From assembly GCF_001044235.1 (NCBI RefSeq), contig NZ_JYNL01000048.1, forward strand, positions 1-64,000: 64,000 nucleotides of DNA, read 5' to 3'. The notes under the pieces were generated by a model. The model saw nothing but the letters and a program-made list of their open reading frames with translations, was not told the DNA's origin and ran no database searches. The DNA comes from Mycolicibacterium chlorophenolicum (lineage in GTDB: Bacteria; Actinomycetota; Actinomycetes; Mycobacteriales; Mycobacteriaceae). Made by a program: the position numbers and the translations under genes. This document shows, piece by piece, positions 40,679 to 48,667 of the stretch (the first letter of the stretch is position 1; every line of letters starts with the position of its first letter).

Positions 40679-41719
40679 ATGACCGCGCCGGAAGGCTCAC
40701 CGCCCGACGAGAAGCCCGGCATCCTCGACCGGTTGCGGGCCCGGATGCCGTGGTTCGACCACGTGATGCGGGCCCAACAGCGCTACAACGACAGCAAGGG
40801 CGACTTCTACGCCGCCGGTATCACCTACTTCACGATCTTCGCGCTGTTCCCGCTGCTCATGGTCGGTTTCTCGATCGGTGGGTTCGTGCTGGCCAGCGAG
40901 CCGCAGCTGCTCGACCAGCTCGAGGCGAAGATCCGCTCGGCGGTCAGCGGCGACCTCGGCCAGCAGCTGGTGACCCTGATGGACTCGGCGATCGACTCCC
41001 GCGGCACCGTCGGCATCATCGGCCTGGCCACCGCGGCCTGGGCCGGCCTGGGCTGGATGGCGAACCTGCGCGAGGCGCTCAGTCAGATGTGGGGGCTGTT
41101 CCGGGACGAGCCGCCCGGGTTCCTGAAGACGAAGCTGTCGGATCTGCTGGCGCTGCTGTCGACGTTCGCCGCGATCGTCGTCACCGTCGCGCTGTCGGCG
41201 CTGGGCAACTCCTCGATCCTGGAGAACGTGCTGAACTGGCTGGGCTTCCCGGATTCCACGGTGCTGACCGTGCTGCTGCGGGTGGCGTCCATCGCGGTGT
41301 CGATCCTCGTGTCGTGGCTGCTGTTCACGTGGATGATCGCCCGGCTGCCGCGCGAGTCGGCCAGCTTCCGCAGCAGCGTGCGCGCCGGTCTGATCGCCGC
41401 CGTGGCCTTCGAGATCTTCAAGCTGGTGGCCTCGCTCTACCTGAAGTCGGTGCTGACCGGTCCTGCGGGTGCGACGTTCGGGCCGGTGCTCGGTCTGATG
41501 GTGTTCGCCTACATCACCGCGCGGCTGATCCTGTTCTCCACCGCATGGGCGGCCACCACCGCGGAGAACCTGGCCGAGGCGCCGATCCCGGCGCCGGGCC
41601 CGGCGGTCATCCGGAACCGCATCATCACCCGGCCCGGCCTCGCGCCGTGGCAGGCGGGCGCCGCCGCGGCGGCCGGAGCGCTTGGCGCGCTGAGCCTTTC
41701 GCGGTGGCGCAAGCGCTAG
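40679..41719 (+). CDS. YihY/YhjD family inner membrane protein (Rv3335c-like)
   Basis: A 346-aa membrane protein with about six helices. The family N-terminal FYAAGITYFTIFALFPLLM is present, followed by GWMANLREALSQMWGL. The function is not settled, although YhjD can bypass lipid A essential steps in E. coli and a transport role has been proposed. It follows trpS closely as in Mtb. Its stop overlaps the convergent dacB1 stop by 4 bp. Confidence 0.87.
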   Translation: MTAPEGSPPDEKPGILDRLRARMPWFDHVMRAQQRYNDSKGDFYAAGITYFTIFALFPLLMVGFSIGGFVLASEPQLLDQLEAKIRSAVSGDLGQQLVTLMDSAIDSRGTVGIIGLATAAWAGLGWMANLREALSQMWGLFRDEPPGFLKTKLSDLLALLSTFAAIVVTVALSALGNSSILENVLNWLGFPDSTVLTVLLRVASIAVSILVSWLLFTWMIARLPRESASFRSSVRAGLIAAVAFEIFKLVASLYLKSVLTGPAGATFGPVLGLMVFAYITARLILFSTAWAATTAENLAEAPIPAPGPAVIRNRIITRPGLAPWQAGAAAAAGALGALSLSRWRKR

Positions 41720-42933
41720 TGCTGGGGCCTGCGGTTGAGTGCCCGCGCCCCCATGATGAGGCTGAACACGATGACGCTGCCGACGACGCCCACGCCGACC
41801 CGCACCGGCATCGCGTCGACGTCGGGCAGTGTGGCGCTGGCCTTGTTCGTCGTCGCCGCGGCGGCAGGGTCGGCCTTCGGTTCTGCCAGCGACGGGTCGG
41901 CCTCCACCAGATCGCCCACCTTGGTGCCCGGCGCGGTGGCGAAGCCGTAATCCAGCAGGTGCGCGGCCTGTTCCCACGGCGCGATCGGCTGGCGGGTACC
42001 GCGCATCAGGACCGCGACCAGGCGCCGGCCGTCGTGGTCGGCGGCGCCGACGAACGTCTGCCCGGCGTCGTCGGTGTAGCCCGTCTTGCCGCCCAGCGCG
42101 CCCGGATAGTTGGCCAGCAGCTTGTTGTCGTTCTCGATCGGATAGCTGCCGTCGCCCCGGCCGGGGAACTGGAACTCCTGGGTGTGCACGATGTTCGCGA
42201 ACACGGGGTTGTTCCACGCGTAGCGGTAGAACAGCCCGATGTCGTAGGCCGACGTGCTCATGCCGGGACCGTCCAGCCCTGACGGCGTCGCGACGCGGGT
42301 GTCCCGGGCGCCGAGCTTGTTCGCGAGGGTGTTGAGCTTGGTCAGCGTGGTGTCCATGCCGCCGAGCTGCATCGCCAGCGCGTGCGCGGCGTCGTTGCCG
42401 GAGTGCATGAGCAGCCCGTGCAGCAGGTCGTTGATCGAGTAGAACCCGCCTTCGCCGACGCCGACTCTGGTGCCCTCGGCGTTGGCGTCGTCCTGCGTGC
42501 CCGCCACCACCTTGTGCAGGGGGAGGTCGCGGATGGCCTGCATCGCGATCAGCACCTTGATGATGCTGGCGGGGCGGTGGCGGCCGTGCGGGTCGCGCGC
42601 GGCGATGACGTCGCCGCTGTCGAGGTCGGCCACCAGCCAGGCTTCGGCAGACACGTCGTTGGGCAGCGGGGGAGTACCCGGCGCGGTGATCACGCCACAG
42701 CCCGACAGCGCGTCGCCACCCATCGGCTTGGCCGGCACCGGCAGCGGTCCCGGCGGGTCACCCGACTCGGGGACCTCGGACGCGTCCACCGCCGGCGGCG
42801 TCGACTCCTTGTAGGGGCAGGTGTTGGCCTCCGGTGCCGGCGCGGGTTGGGCGGCGGCGACCGGGGCCAGCGCCAGCATCATGGCCGTGACCAGCGCAGA
42901 CGCGCGTGTCGAGATCTTCGTCAAGGTCGCCAT
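41716..42933 (-). CDS. dacB1: D-alanyl-D-alanine carboxypeptidase DacB1
   Basis: A 405-aa penicillin-binding protein. A signal peptide covers residues 1-28. The active-site triad of motifs is S123-x-x-K (ASIIK), SGN at 178-180 and KTG near 288 (GALGGKTGYTDD). A C-terminal membrane helix near 375-395 anchors it. It trims the terminal D-Ala from peptidoglycan stem peptides. It matches Rv3330. It is divergent from the phosphoesterase gene. Confidence 0.94.
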   Translation of the reverse strand: MATLTKISTRASALVTAMMLALAPVAAAQPAPAPEANTCPYKESTPPAVDASEVPESGDPPGPLPVPAKPMGGDALSGCGVITAPGTPPLPNDVSAEAWLVADLDSGDVIAARDPHGRHRPASIIKVLIAMQAIRDLPLHKVVAGTQDDANAEGTRVGVGEGGFYSINDLLHGLLMHSGNDAAHALAMQLGGMDTTLTKLNTLANKLGARDTRVATPSGLDGPGMSTSAYDIGLFYRYAWNNPVFANIVHTQEFQFPGRGDGSYPIENDNKLLANYPGALGGKTGYTDDAGQTFVGAADHDGRRLVAVLMRGTRQPIAPWEQAAHLLDYGFATAPGTKVGDLVEADPSLAEPKADPAAAATTNKASATLPDVDAMPVRVGVGVVGSVIVFSLIMGARALNRRPQH

Positions 42934-43097
42934 CGATGTTGCAGATTAGGCGATCGAACGGGTCCGGCCCGGGAGCCACGCGGGTGACGGGTGTGGCCAG
43001 TGTTTCGAATGTGACTGCTCCGGGTAGCGCCGGCGCGGCGATCACTACCCTGGGGAGACCGCCCCGAGCCGCCCGCGCCGCCCGCAAAAGGACGCCC
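42934..43097. other. Divergent promoter region of dacB1 and the phosphoesterase gene
   Basis: A 164-bp gap without a recognisable gene or strong palindrome. AAAAGGA serves the phosphoesterase start. Nothing else stands out. Confidence 0.4.
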
Positions 43098-44246
43098 ATG
43101 TTCATCCTCGTTCTCGGCTCGATCCTCGGGCTGATGACGTTCTACGTCTGGTTGCGCACGATCAGGGACACCACCGGACCGGGCCGGTGGCGTCGCATCC
43201 CCACGCTGATTCTGCTGGGCCTGACCGCGCTGCTGGTGCTCACGCTGGTGCTGCCGCGGGTGACCGGAATCGAGCAGTCGGGCTGGTTCGCCTGGCCCGG
43301 CTACGTCTGGTTCGGCCTCCTGGTCTACCTGTTCCTGGCGCTGCTGGTCATCGAGCCGGTCCGGCTGGTGGCCTGGCTGCGGCGGCGCCGGGCACCGGCA
43401 GAGCCGACGCCCGGGTTGGACCGGCGGCAGTTCCTCGCGCGCGCCGGTGCGATGGCCGCGGGGGCCGCCGCGGTGGGTGTCACCGGTGTCGGCGTCACCA
43501 CCGCGATGGGGGCGCCCGACGTGCTGCGGGTCCCGGTGCGGTTGCCGCGTCTGGACCCGGCGTTCGACGGGTTCCGGGTCGCGGTGGTCTCCGACATCCA
43601 TCTCGGGCCGCTGCTCGGCCGCGCGCACACCGAGCGGATCGTGCGGATGATCAACGAGACCGAGCCCGACCTGGTCGCCGTGGTGGGCGACCTGGTCGAC
43701 GGCACCGTCGAGCAGCTCGGGCCGGCGGCGGCGCCGCTGGCCGACCTGGTCGCCCGGGAGGGCACGTTTTTCGTCACCGGCAACCACGAGTACTTCGTCG
43801 ACGGCACCGCATCGTGGCTGCGTGAACTCGAGCGACTCGGGCTGCACGTGCTGCGCAACGAGAACACCCGGATCCGGCGCGGGGCGGCGGCGTTCGATCT
43901 GGCCGGGGTCAACGACGTCGCGGGGGAGTCGCGGTCCGATCCGCCCGACTTCGGCCGTGCGCTGCGCGGCGTCGATCCCGCGACTGCGACCGTTCTGCTT
44001 GCTCACCAGCCGGTTCAGGTGGCCGAAGCCGTGCAGCGGCAGGTGGATCTGCAGCTGTCCGGCCACACCCACGGCGGCCAGATGTGGCCGTTCCACTACG
44101 CCGTCGAGCTGGCGCAGCCGGCCCTGGCCGGACTGTCGACGGTGCGCGACACCCAGCTCTACGTCACCCGCGGGGCGGGGTTCTGGGGTCCGCCGCTGCG
44201 GGTGGGCGCGCGGCCGGACATCAGCGTGCTGACATTACGCACCTGA
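43098..44246 (+). CDS. Membrane-anchored metallophosphoesterase
   Basis: A 382-aa protein. Three or four hydrophobic helices lie in the first 105 residues, then RRQFLARAGAMAAGAAAVG resembles a twin-arginine-like or anchor helix. The phosphoesterase domain has VVSDIHLGPLLG, VGDLVDG, TGNHEYF and SGHTHGGQMWPF, all the metal-ligand blocks of the calcineurin-like YkuE/YaeI group. Its substrate may be a lipid phosphate such as UDP-diacylglucosamine-like compounds, which is inference. AAAAGGA precedes the ATG. Confidence 0.87.
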   Translation: MFILVLGSILGLMTFYVWLRTIRDTTGPGRWRRIPTLILLGLTALLVLTLVLPRVTGIEQSGWFAWPGYVWFGLLVYLFLALLVIEPVRLVAWLRRRRAPAEPTPGLDRRQFLARAGAMAAGAAAVGVTGVGVTTAMGAPDVLRVPVRLPRLDPAFDGFRVAVVSDIHLGPLLGRAHTERIVRMINETEPDLVAVVGDLVDGTVEQLGPAAAPLADLVAREGTFFVTGNHEYFVDGTASWLRELERLGLHVLRNENTRIRRGAAAFDLAGVNDVAGESRSDPPDFGRALRGVDPATATVLLAHQPVQVAEAVQRQVDLQLSGHTHGGQMWPFHYAVELAQPALAGLSTVRDTQLYVTRGAGFWGPPLRVGARPDISVLTLRT

Positions 44247-44367
44247 GTGTTTACGGCCCGGCCTGTTGGGTTATTTCTCTCATCAAGTTCACGGCTAACA
44301 CTGACGAAGACGCTCAGGTGGGCCGGGCACGCTGAAGAAATCCAAGGCATTCAGCGGAAGGGCGTTG

Positions 44368-44523
44368 ATGATGACGAATACCGCCACGGTGATCGATCTG
44401 AAGTCGCATGCGGCCCGCAGTGCCGCCGACCGACGGGCCCGGGCCATCGAAGAGGCGATGCGCAGGCACCCGTCCTTCCAGTCCCGGACCGCCGTCCCCC
44501 CGCCGCCGCTGCGCGCAGTCTGA
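44368..44523 (+). CDS. Small basic protein of unknown function (51 aa)
   Basis: A 51-codon frame MMTNTATVIDLKSHAARS onward, rich in Arg and Ala, ending in a PPPPLRAV tail. GGAAGG lies 6 nt before the first ATG (a second ATG follows directly), and a strong hairpin follows the stop by 13 nt. I know no family. The basic helical middle (ADRRARAIEEAMRRHP) could bind nucleic acid or a partner protein. Confidence 0.55.
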   Translation: MMTNTATVIDLKSHAARSAADRRARAIEEAMRRHPSFQSRTAVPPPPLRAV

Positions 44524-44536
44524 GACACGCGACAAA

Positions 44537-44566
44537 AAGGGGCACCTCCATCCAGAGGTGCCCCTT
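44537..44566. terminator. Bidirectional terminator hairpin
   Basis: AAGGGGCACCTC and GAGGTGCCCCTT form a perfect 12-bp stem with a 6-nt loop between the 51-aa ORF (plus) and the secreted-protein gene (minus). On the minus strand the stem is followed directly by T residues, giving an intrinsic terminator for that gene. Confidence 0.88.
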
Positions 44567-44582
44567 CACGCTGTCTGTCGTG

Positions 44583-44885
44583 CTAGCGCACGTTGACGTA
44601 CACCGTCTGGTTGCTCACCGAGCGGTTGTTGTCACCGTTGGAGGTGGCGTTCGGTACCGACTGGCGGACGTCCGGACCCCGGGTGACGGAGACAACGGAG
44701 GCTTCGTCGAGCGGAGCGTTGCTCTGCCGGTTGACGACGACGCGGTTGCCTTGCGCTTCCAGCGCGCTGATCGTGTCGGCGGCGCTGCCGGCGCCCGACG
44801 GGGCAGCCAGCGCGGGGGCGGCCAGTCCGAGTACGCCCGCGGTGAGGGCGGCTGCGGCGGCGGTGGTGATCGTGAAGGTTTTCAT
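44583..44885 (-). CDS. Small secreted protein, paralogue 1
   Basis: A 100-aa protein with a Sec signal peptide (MKTFTITTAAAAALTAGVLG, cleavage near AAPALA, residue 28). The mature 72-residue part has the mycobacterial motif DTISALEAQGNRVVVNRQ and APLDEASVVSVTRG. It belongs to a family of small exported mycobacterial proteins of unknown role. It is about 60 percent identical by eye to the gene upstream on the same strand. A TATAAC element lies about 75 bp upstream, and a duplicated upstream block further on. Confidence 0.85.
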   Translation of the reverse strand: MKTFTITTAAAAALTAGVLGLAAPALAAPSGAGSAADTISALEAQGNRVVVNRQSNAPLDEASVVSVTRGPDVRQSVPNATSNGDNNRSVSNQTVYVNVR

Positions 44886-45018
44886 GGGTGCTCTCCCCTG
44901 AAGTCGGGTCGGAGCCGTGGAACGAGTCGCGCGGTTCTGACTGTGTGAAGTTATATGTGCCGGACCGGATTTCGTGGTGTGCATCCGATCCGCCGGGTAT
45001 AACCGGCCGCAGCGGAGT

Positions 45019-45059
45019 TTCATTTCCGCTGGCAGGATCTCGACGGTGTCTGGCAGGAA
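45019..45059 (-). promoter_or_regulatory. Upstream element with two CCTGCCAG direct repeats (paralogue 1)
   Basis: On the minus strand TTCCTGCCAG, a 13-nt spacer and CCTGCCAGCGGAAATGAA lie about 135-175 bp before the start of the first secreted-protein gene. Repeat starts are 21 bp apart. The same block precedes the paralogue. Confidence 0.6.
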
Positions 45060-45091
45060 TGGGTCTGTTGGGAGGCGTCGAACTGTGATGC

Positions 45092-45120
45092 CGGGGCACC
45101 GCCGGTCCGGAGGTGCCCCG
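45092..45120 (-). terminator. Terminator-like hairpin after paralogue 2
   Basis: CGGGGCACC and CGGTGCCCC-type arms (45092-45100 with 45112-45120) form a 9-bp stem with an 11-nt loop, 8 bp after the stop of the second secreted-protein gene. It shares GGGGCACC with the hairpin at 44537 but lacks a T-run. Confidence 0.6.
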
Positions 45121-45128
45121 CGTCACTG

Positions 45129-45428
45129 CTACTTGATGGTGACGTAGACGGTCTGACTGCTGACCGAGCGGCTGCCGTTGCCGATGGAATCGGGGATCGG
45201 GATGCTCTGGCGCATGATCGGGCCGCGGTGGATGGACACGACCGAGGCCTCATCCAGCGGCGTGCTGGACTGGCGGGTGACGATGACGCGGTTGCCCTGG
45301 GCTTCGAGCGCGCTGATGGTGTCGGCGGCGTTGCCTCCGGTGGGGGCGGCGAGGGCGGGCGCGGCCAGCCCGAGGACGGCGGCGGCCAGGGCGGCTGTGG
45401 CGGCGGTGCTGATCGTGAAGCTCTTCAT
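45129..45428 (-). CDS. Small secreted protein, paralogue 2
   Basis: A 99-aa protein with a signal peptide (MKSFTISTAATAALAAAVLG, cleavage near residue 28) and the same mature motifs as its neighbour (DTISALEAQGNRVIVTRQ, TPLDEASVVSIHRG, SQTVYVTIK at the end). The two genes are tandem duplicates on one strand with 243 bp between them. The C-terminal SVSSQTVYV segment is the best-conserved part. Function unknown; export to the envelope or medium is expected. Confidence 0.85.
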   Translation of the reverse strand: MKSFTISTAATAALAAAVLGLAAPALAAPTGGNAADTISALEAQGNRVIVTRQSSTPLDEASVVSIHRGPIMRQSIPIPDSIGNGSRSVSSQTVYVTIK

Positions 45429-45491
45429 GGTCCTGCTCTTCTCTTGTGACGATCGTGGTGATCTGCACTGAAGAACCAGCAGGTCAGCGCG

Positions 45492-45532
45492 TTCATTTCC
45501 GCTGGCAGGGATTGGCTGCCCGCTGGCAGGAA
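45492..45532 (-). promoter_or_regulatory. Upstream element with two CCTGCCAG direct repeats (paralogue 2)
   Basis: The same TTCCTGCCAG, 13-nt spacer, CCTGCCAGCGGAAATGAA arrangement as at 45019-45059, here about 65-105 bp before the second secreted-protein gene. Repeat starts are again 21 bp apart although the spacer sequences differ, which points to a conserved binding site. Confidence 0.65.
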
Positions 45533-45550
45533 CCGCTCCGGCGCAGCGGG

Positions 45551-46549
45551 TCAGAGCGCGGTCGCGGCGACGTCGATCCGGCCGAGGTACGGCGCACCGA
45601 TGCTGCCCATCCAGAGCCGGCCGTCGCGTTCCACCATGCCGGTCACCATGCTGAAGTGCGGGTGGGTGGTCTGCATACCGGCAACGACCGCACCGGTGCC
45701 GGCATCGAACGCGACCACCCACACGACGGAGACGGGCTTGGGCTGCAGGCGCGCGGGCAGCCGCCACACCGCTTGGCGCAGCGGCGGCGGCCCGGCGGCC
45801 AGTCGATCGGCGACCGGGTTGGCCGGCGTGACCATCGCGCACCAGATCCGCCCGTCCGGGCCGGTCGACAGGTTGTCCGGCATCCCGGGCAGATGTTCGG
45901 CCAGCGGGGTGAACTCACCCGCCCGCGGCCCGCTCAGCCAGTACGTCGACAGCCGTCGGCCCTGGGTTTCGGCGACCACCAGCGCCGTGCCGTCCGCGGT
46001 GGGCGTCACGCCGTTGGCGAAGTACAGCCCGTCGACGACGGTCGTCACGGTGCCGTCGGGGTCGAGGCGGTGCAGGGCGCCGCGCGGGCGGGCTTCGAGA
46101 ATCGCGCCGAGATAGTTCGCCACGGTGAAATGCGACGTCGACTCGGTGAAATAGATTGTGCCGTCCGGTGTCTCGGTGACATTGGAGCAAAATTGCAACT
46201 TTCGGCCCGCGATCGAGTCCACCAGGGTCTCGATGCGGCCGGTGCCCGGATCCAGGGCCAGCAGCCCGCGGGGGCTGTCGCAGATCAGCAGCCGCCCGTC
46301 GCGCGCGAAGCCCAGACCCAGTGGCCGACCCCCGGTGTTGGCGATCACGACGGGCGCTGTGCCGTCGGGTTCCAGCCGCACGATGCTGCCGTCCATCGCG
46401 CCGACCCACAACCGGCCGTCGTCGTCGGTGACGACGTCCTCGGGCTCGCCGCCCGGCACAGGAACCAGCGTGACGTCGGCGCTCGGGAACGGGGGCAGGG
46501 ACCGCACCGGCGGGGCCTGCCAGCGCACGGGATCGATCGGCGGTTTCAT
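45551..46549 (-). CDS. SMP-30/gluconolactonase-like or strictosidine synthase-like beta-propeller protein
   Basis: A 332-aa six-bladed propeller with repeated blades such as EDVVTDDDGRLWVGAMDG, LGFARDGRLLICDS and LSTGPDGRIWCAMV. No signal peptide. The SNVTETPDGTIYFTES blade is the usual strictosidine-synthase-like signature, but that is a fold name rather than an activity in bacteria. A lactonase or esterase activity on an unknown substrate is the reasonable guess. An upstream hairpin separates it from the aminotransferase gene. The ATG giving MKPPIDPVRW is preferred. Confidence 0.8.
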   Translation of the reverse strand: MKPPIDPVRWQAPPVRSLPPFPSADVTLVPVPGGEPEDVVTDDDGRLWVGAMDGSIVRLEPDGTAPVVIANTGGRPLGLGFARDGRLLICDSPRGLLALDPGTGRIETLVDSIAGRKLQFCSNVTETPDGTIYFTESTSHFTVANYLGAILEARPRGALHRLDPDGTVTTVVDGLYFANGVTPTADGTALVVAETQGRRLSTYWLSGPRAGEFTPLAEHLPGMPDNLSTGPDGRIWCAMVTPANPVADRLAAGPPPLRQAVWRLPARLQPKPVSVVWVVAFDAGTGAVVAGMQTTHPHFSMVTGMVERDGRLWMGSIGAPYLGRIDVAATAL

Positions 46550-46562
46550 CACCGCCCAGTCT

Positions 46563-46627
46563 CGCCGAAATTGCATTCCAGCATGCGCGCTCTCGAGATT
46601 CCGCTGCCGGAATGCAATTTCGGCGAA
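46563..46627. repeat. Intergenic 18-bp inverted repeat downstream of the aminotransferase gene
   Basis: TCGCCGAAATTGCATTCC (46563-46580) and its exact reverse complement (46610-46627) flank a 29-nt loop. It lies right after the aminotransferase stop. The inner GCATTCC/GGAATGC core is shared with repeats at 29703 and 50168. Confidence 0.75.
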
Positions 46628-46636
46628 AAGGGGGAG

Positions 46637-48025
46637 CTACATCCGGCGGCTGGCCTCGCCGAGCACGTTGTGCAGCACGTCGTAGATCGCGTCGAACTCC
46701 TTCTGCCCGCTGATCAGCGGGGGAGCCAGCTGCACGACTGGGTCGCCGCGGTCGTCGGCGCGGCAGTACAGGCCGGCCTCCCACAGCGCGGGAGTGAGGA
46801 AGCCGCGCAGCAGCCGCTCGGACTCCTCGTCGTTGAACGTCTCCTTGGTGGCCTTGTCCTTGACCAACTCGATGCCGTAGAAGAAGCCCTCGCCGCGGAC
46901 GTCACCGACGATCGGCAGGTCGTACAGCTTCTCCAGCGTCGCGCGGAAGGCCGGAGCCATCTCCTTGACGTGGGCGTTGATGCCCTCGCGCTCGAAGATA
47001 TCGAGGTTGGCCAGTGCGACCGCCGAGGACACAGGGTGCCCACCGAAGGTGTAGCCGTGCCCGAACACGGTGTGGCCGTCGTTGAACGGCTCGAACAGCC
47101 GGTCGCTGGCGATCATCGCGCCGATCGGGGAGTAGCCCGAGGTCAGCCCCTTCGCGCAGGTGATGATGTCCGGCACGTAGTTGAAGTCGTTGCACGCGAA
47201 CATCGACCCGATGCGGCCATAGGCGCAGATCACCTCGTCGGAGACCAGCAGCACGTCGTACTCGTCGCAGATCTCGCGGACCCGCTCGAAGTATCCGGGC
47301 GGCGGCGGGAAGCAGCCGCCGGCGTTCTGCACCGGCTCGAGGAACACGGCGGCGACGGTGTCGGGGCCCTCGAACTCGATGGCCTCGGCGATGCGGTCCG
47401 CGCAGTAGCGTCCCCACGCCTTGGGGTCGTTGCTGAACTGCTCGGGCGCGCGGTAGATGTTGGTGTTGGGCACCCGGAAACCGCCGGGCGTCGGCGGATC
47501 GAACGGCGCCTTGAACGTCGGGATGCCCGTGATGGCCAGCGCACCCTGCGGCGTGCCGTGATAGGCGATGGACCGCGAGATCACCTTGTACTTGCCGGGC
47601 CTGCCAGTCAGCTTGTAGTACTGCTTGGCCAGTTTCCAGGCACTCTCGACGGCCTCGCCGCCACCGGTGGTGAAGAAGACGCGGTTCAGGTCGCCCGGCG
47701 CGTAGCCGGCCAGGCGCTCCGACAGCTCGACCGCGCTGGGCGTCGCGTAGGACCACAGCGGGAAGAACGCCAGCTGCTCGGCCTGCTTGGCCGCCGCCTC
47801 GGCGAGCTCCTTGCGGCCGTGCCCGACCTGCACCACGAACAGGCCCGAGAGCCCGTCGATGTACTGCTTGCCCTGGTCGTCGTAGATGTGTACGCCCTCG
47901 CCGCGGGTGATCATCGGCGGGGTGATGTCCGCACCGTGGCGGGCGAAATGCCCCCACAGATGGCGCTTGGCCGTCGCGGCGAGGTGGCTCGAGGTCTGCT
48001 GTTCGGTTTCGGAAATGATTGTCAT
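46637..48025 (-). CDS. Class III aminotransferase (Rv3329-like)
   Basis: A 462-aa PLP aminotransferase. VFFTTGGGEAVESAWKLAKQYY (PLP phosphate site), VFLEPVQNAGGC, LLVSDEVICAYGRIG and the Schiff-base lysine in CAKGLTSGYSP are all present. Similar enzymes move the amino group of omega-amino acids or diamines to pyruvate. The adjacent Lrp regulator, aldehyde dehydrogenase and APC permeases suggest putrescine/GABA or beta-alanine use. Its ATG overlaps the lrp stop by 4 bp. It corresponds to Rv3329. Confidence 0.88.
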   Translation of the reverse strand: MTIISETEQQTSSHLAATAKRHLWGHFARHGADITPPMITRGEGVHIYDDQGKQYIDGLSGLFVVQVGHGRKELAEAAAKQAEQLAFFPLWSYATPSAVELSERLAGYAPGDLNRVFFTTGGGEAVESAWKLAKQYYKLTGRPGKYKVISRSIAYHGTPQGALAITGIPTFKAPFDPPTPGGFRVPNTNIYRAPEQFSNDPKAWGRYCADRIAEAIEFEGPDTVAAVFLEPVQNAGGCFPPPPGYFERVREICDEYDVLLVSDEVICAYGRIGSMFACNDFNYVPDIITCAKGLTSGYSPIGAMIASDRLFEPFNDGHTVFGHGYTFGGHPVSSAVALANLDIFEREGINAHVKEMAPAFRATLEKLYDLPIVGDVRGEGFFYGIELVKDKATKETFNDEESERLLRGFLTPALWEAGLYCRADDRGDPVVQLAPPLISGQKEFDAIYDVLHNVLGEASRRM

Positions 48026-48543
48026 CGGGTTCCCCAATTGTATTGCTGCTTAACGAGTTTCAGGTAAACGAGGGTCTCTGTGGATATCACTCCCGGTAAC
48101 GCACGGATCTGGGTGTTGAGTAGCTGGAGGAGGTGGTCGTCGTCCTCGCACACGACCTCGACGATGGCGTCGAACGAGCCCGCGGTCAGCACCACGTAGT
48201 CGACCGACTCGAGGGCGGCGAGCTTCTCGGCGATCTTGGTGGTGTCACCGGTGCAGCGGACGCCGATCATGGCCTGCCGGGCGAAGCCGAGCTGCATCGG
48301 GTCGGTGACCGCGACGATCTGCATCACCCCGGCGTCGACCATGCGCTGCACGCGCTGGCGCACCGCGGCCTCGGACAGGCCCACGGCCTTGCCGATGCCC
48401 GCATAGGAACGGCGGCCGTCCTGCTGCAGCTTCTCGATGATCGCCTTGGAGAGCTCGTCGAGCTGGAAGGCGGCACCGGGTCGCGACTGGTTGACACGGA
48501 ACGAGACGGGGCCGACGGCGTGCGGGACCCCCGGGTTGACCAT
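48022..48543 (-). CDS. Lrp/AsnC family transcriptional regulator
   Basis: A 173-aa regulator. The N-terminal helix-turn-helix (LDELSKAIIEKLQQDGRRSYAGIGKAV, with VGLSEAAVRQRVQRM) is followed by a RAM ligand domain (YVVLTAGSFDAIVEVVCEDDDHL, VYLKLVKQQ). It is translated just before the aminotransferase gene and faces away from the aldehyde dehydrogenase gene, so it likely senses a substrate of that pathway. GGAG lies just before the ATG. Palindromes in the 124-bp divergent gap are candidate sites. Confidence 0.88.
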   Translation of the reverse strand: MVNPGVPHAVGPVSFRVNQSRPGAAFQLDELSKAIIEKLQQDGRRSYAGIGKAVGLSEAAVRQRVQRMVDAGVMQIVAVTDPMQLGFARQAMIGVRCTGDTTKIAEKLAALESVDYVVLTAGSFDAIVEVVCEDDDHLLQLLNTQIRALPGVISTETLVYLKLVKQQYNWGTR

Positions 48544-48570
48544 GACTCCGATTGTGCACGGAATCCGTCG

Positions 48571-48594
48571 TTTCAAGCAACCATGACCATGAAA
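48571..48594. promoter_or_regulatory. Possible Lrp site: TTTCA-N14-TGAAA
   Basis: TTTCA and TGAAA flank 14 nt in the divergent gap between the Lrp gene and the aldehyde dehydrogenase gene. Arms are short, so this is a candidate only. Confidence 0.35.
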
Positions 48595-48643
48595 TCAATC
48601 GTTGTAGGTCGCCGAAGCTGAGGTAATGCGTAGCGTTTCCCGT

Positions 48644-48657
48644 GTATCAGACGATAC
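48644..48657. promoter_or_regulatory. Palindrome before the aldehyde dehydrogenase gene
   Basis: GTATC-AGAC-GATAC is a perfect inverted repeat ending 10 bp before the ATG at 48668, where it would overlap the promoter of that gene. A second candidate site for the Lrp regulator. Confidence 0.45.
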
Positions 48658-48667
48658 GGTGTGGGCC

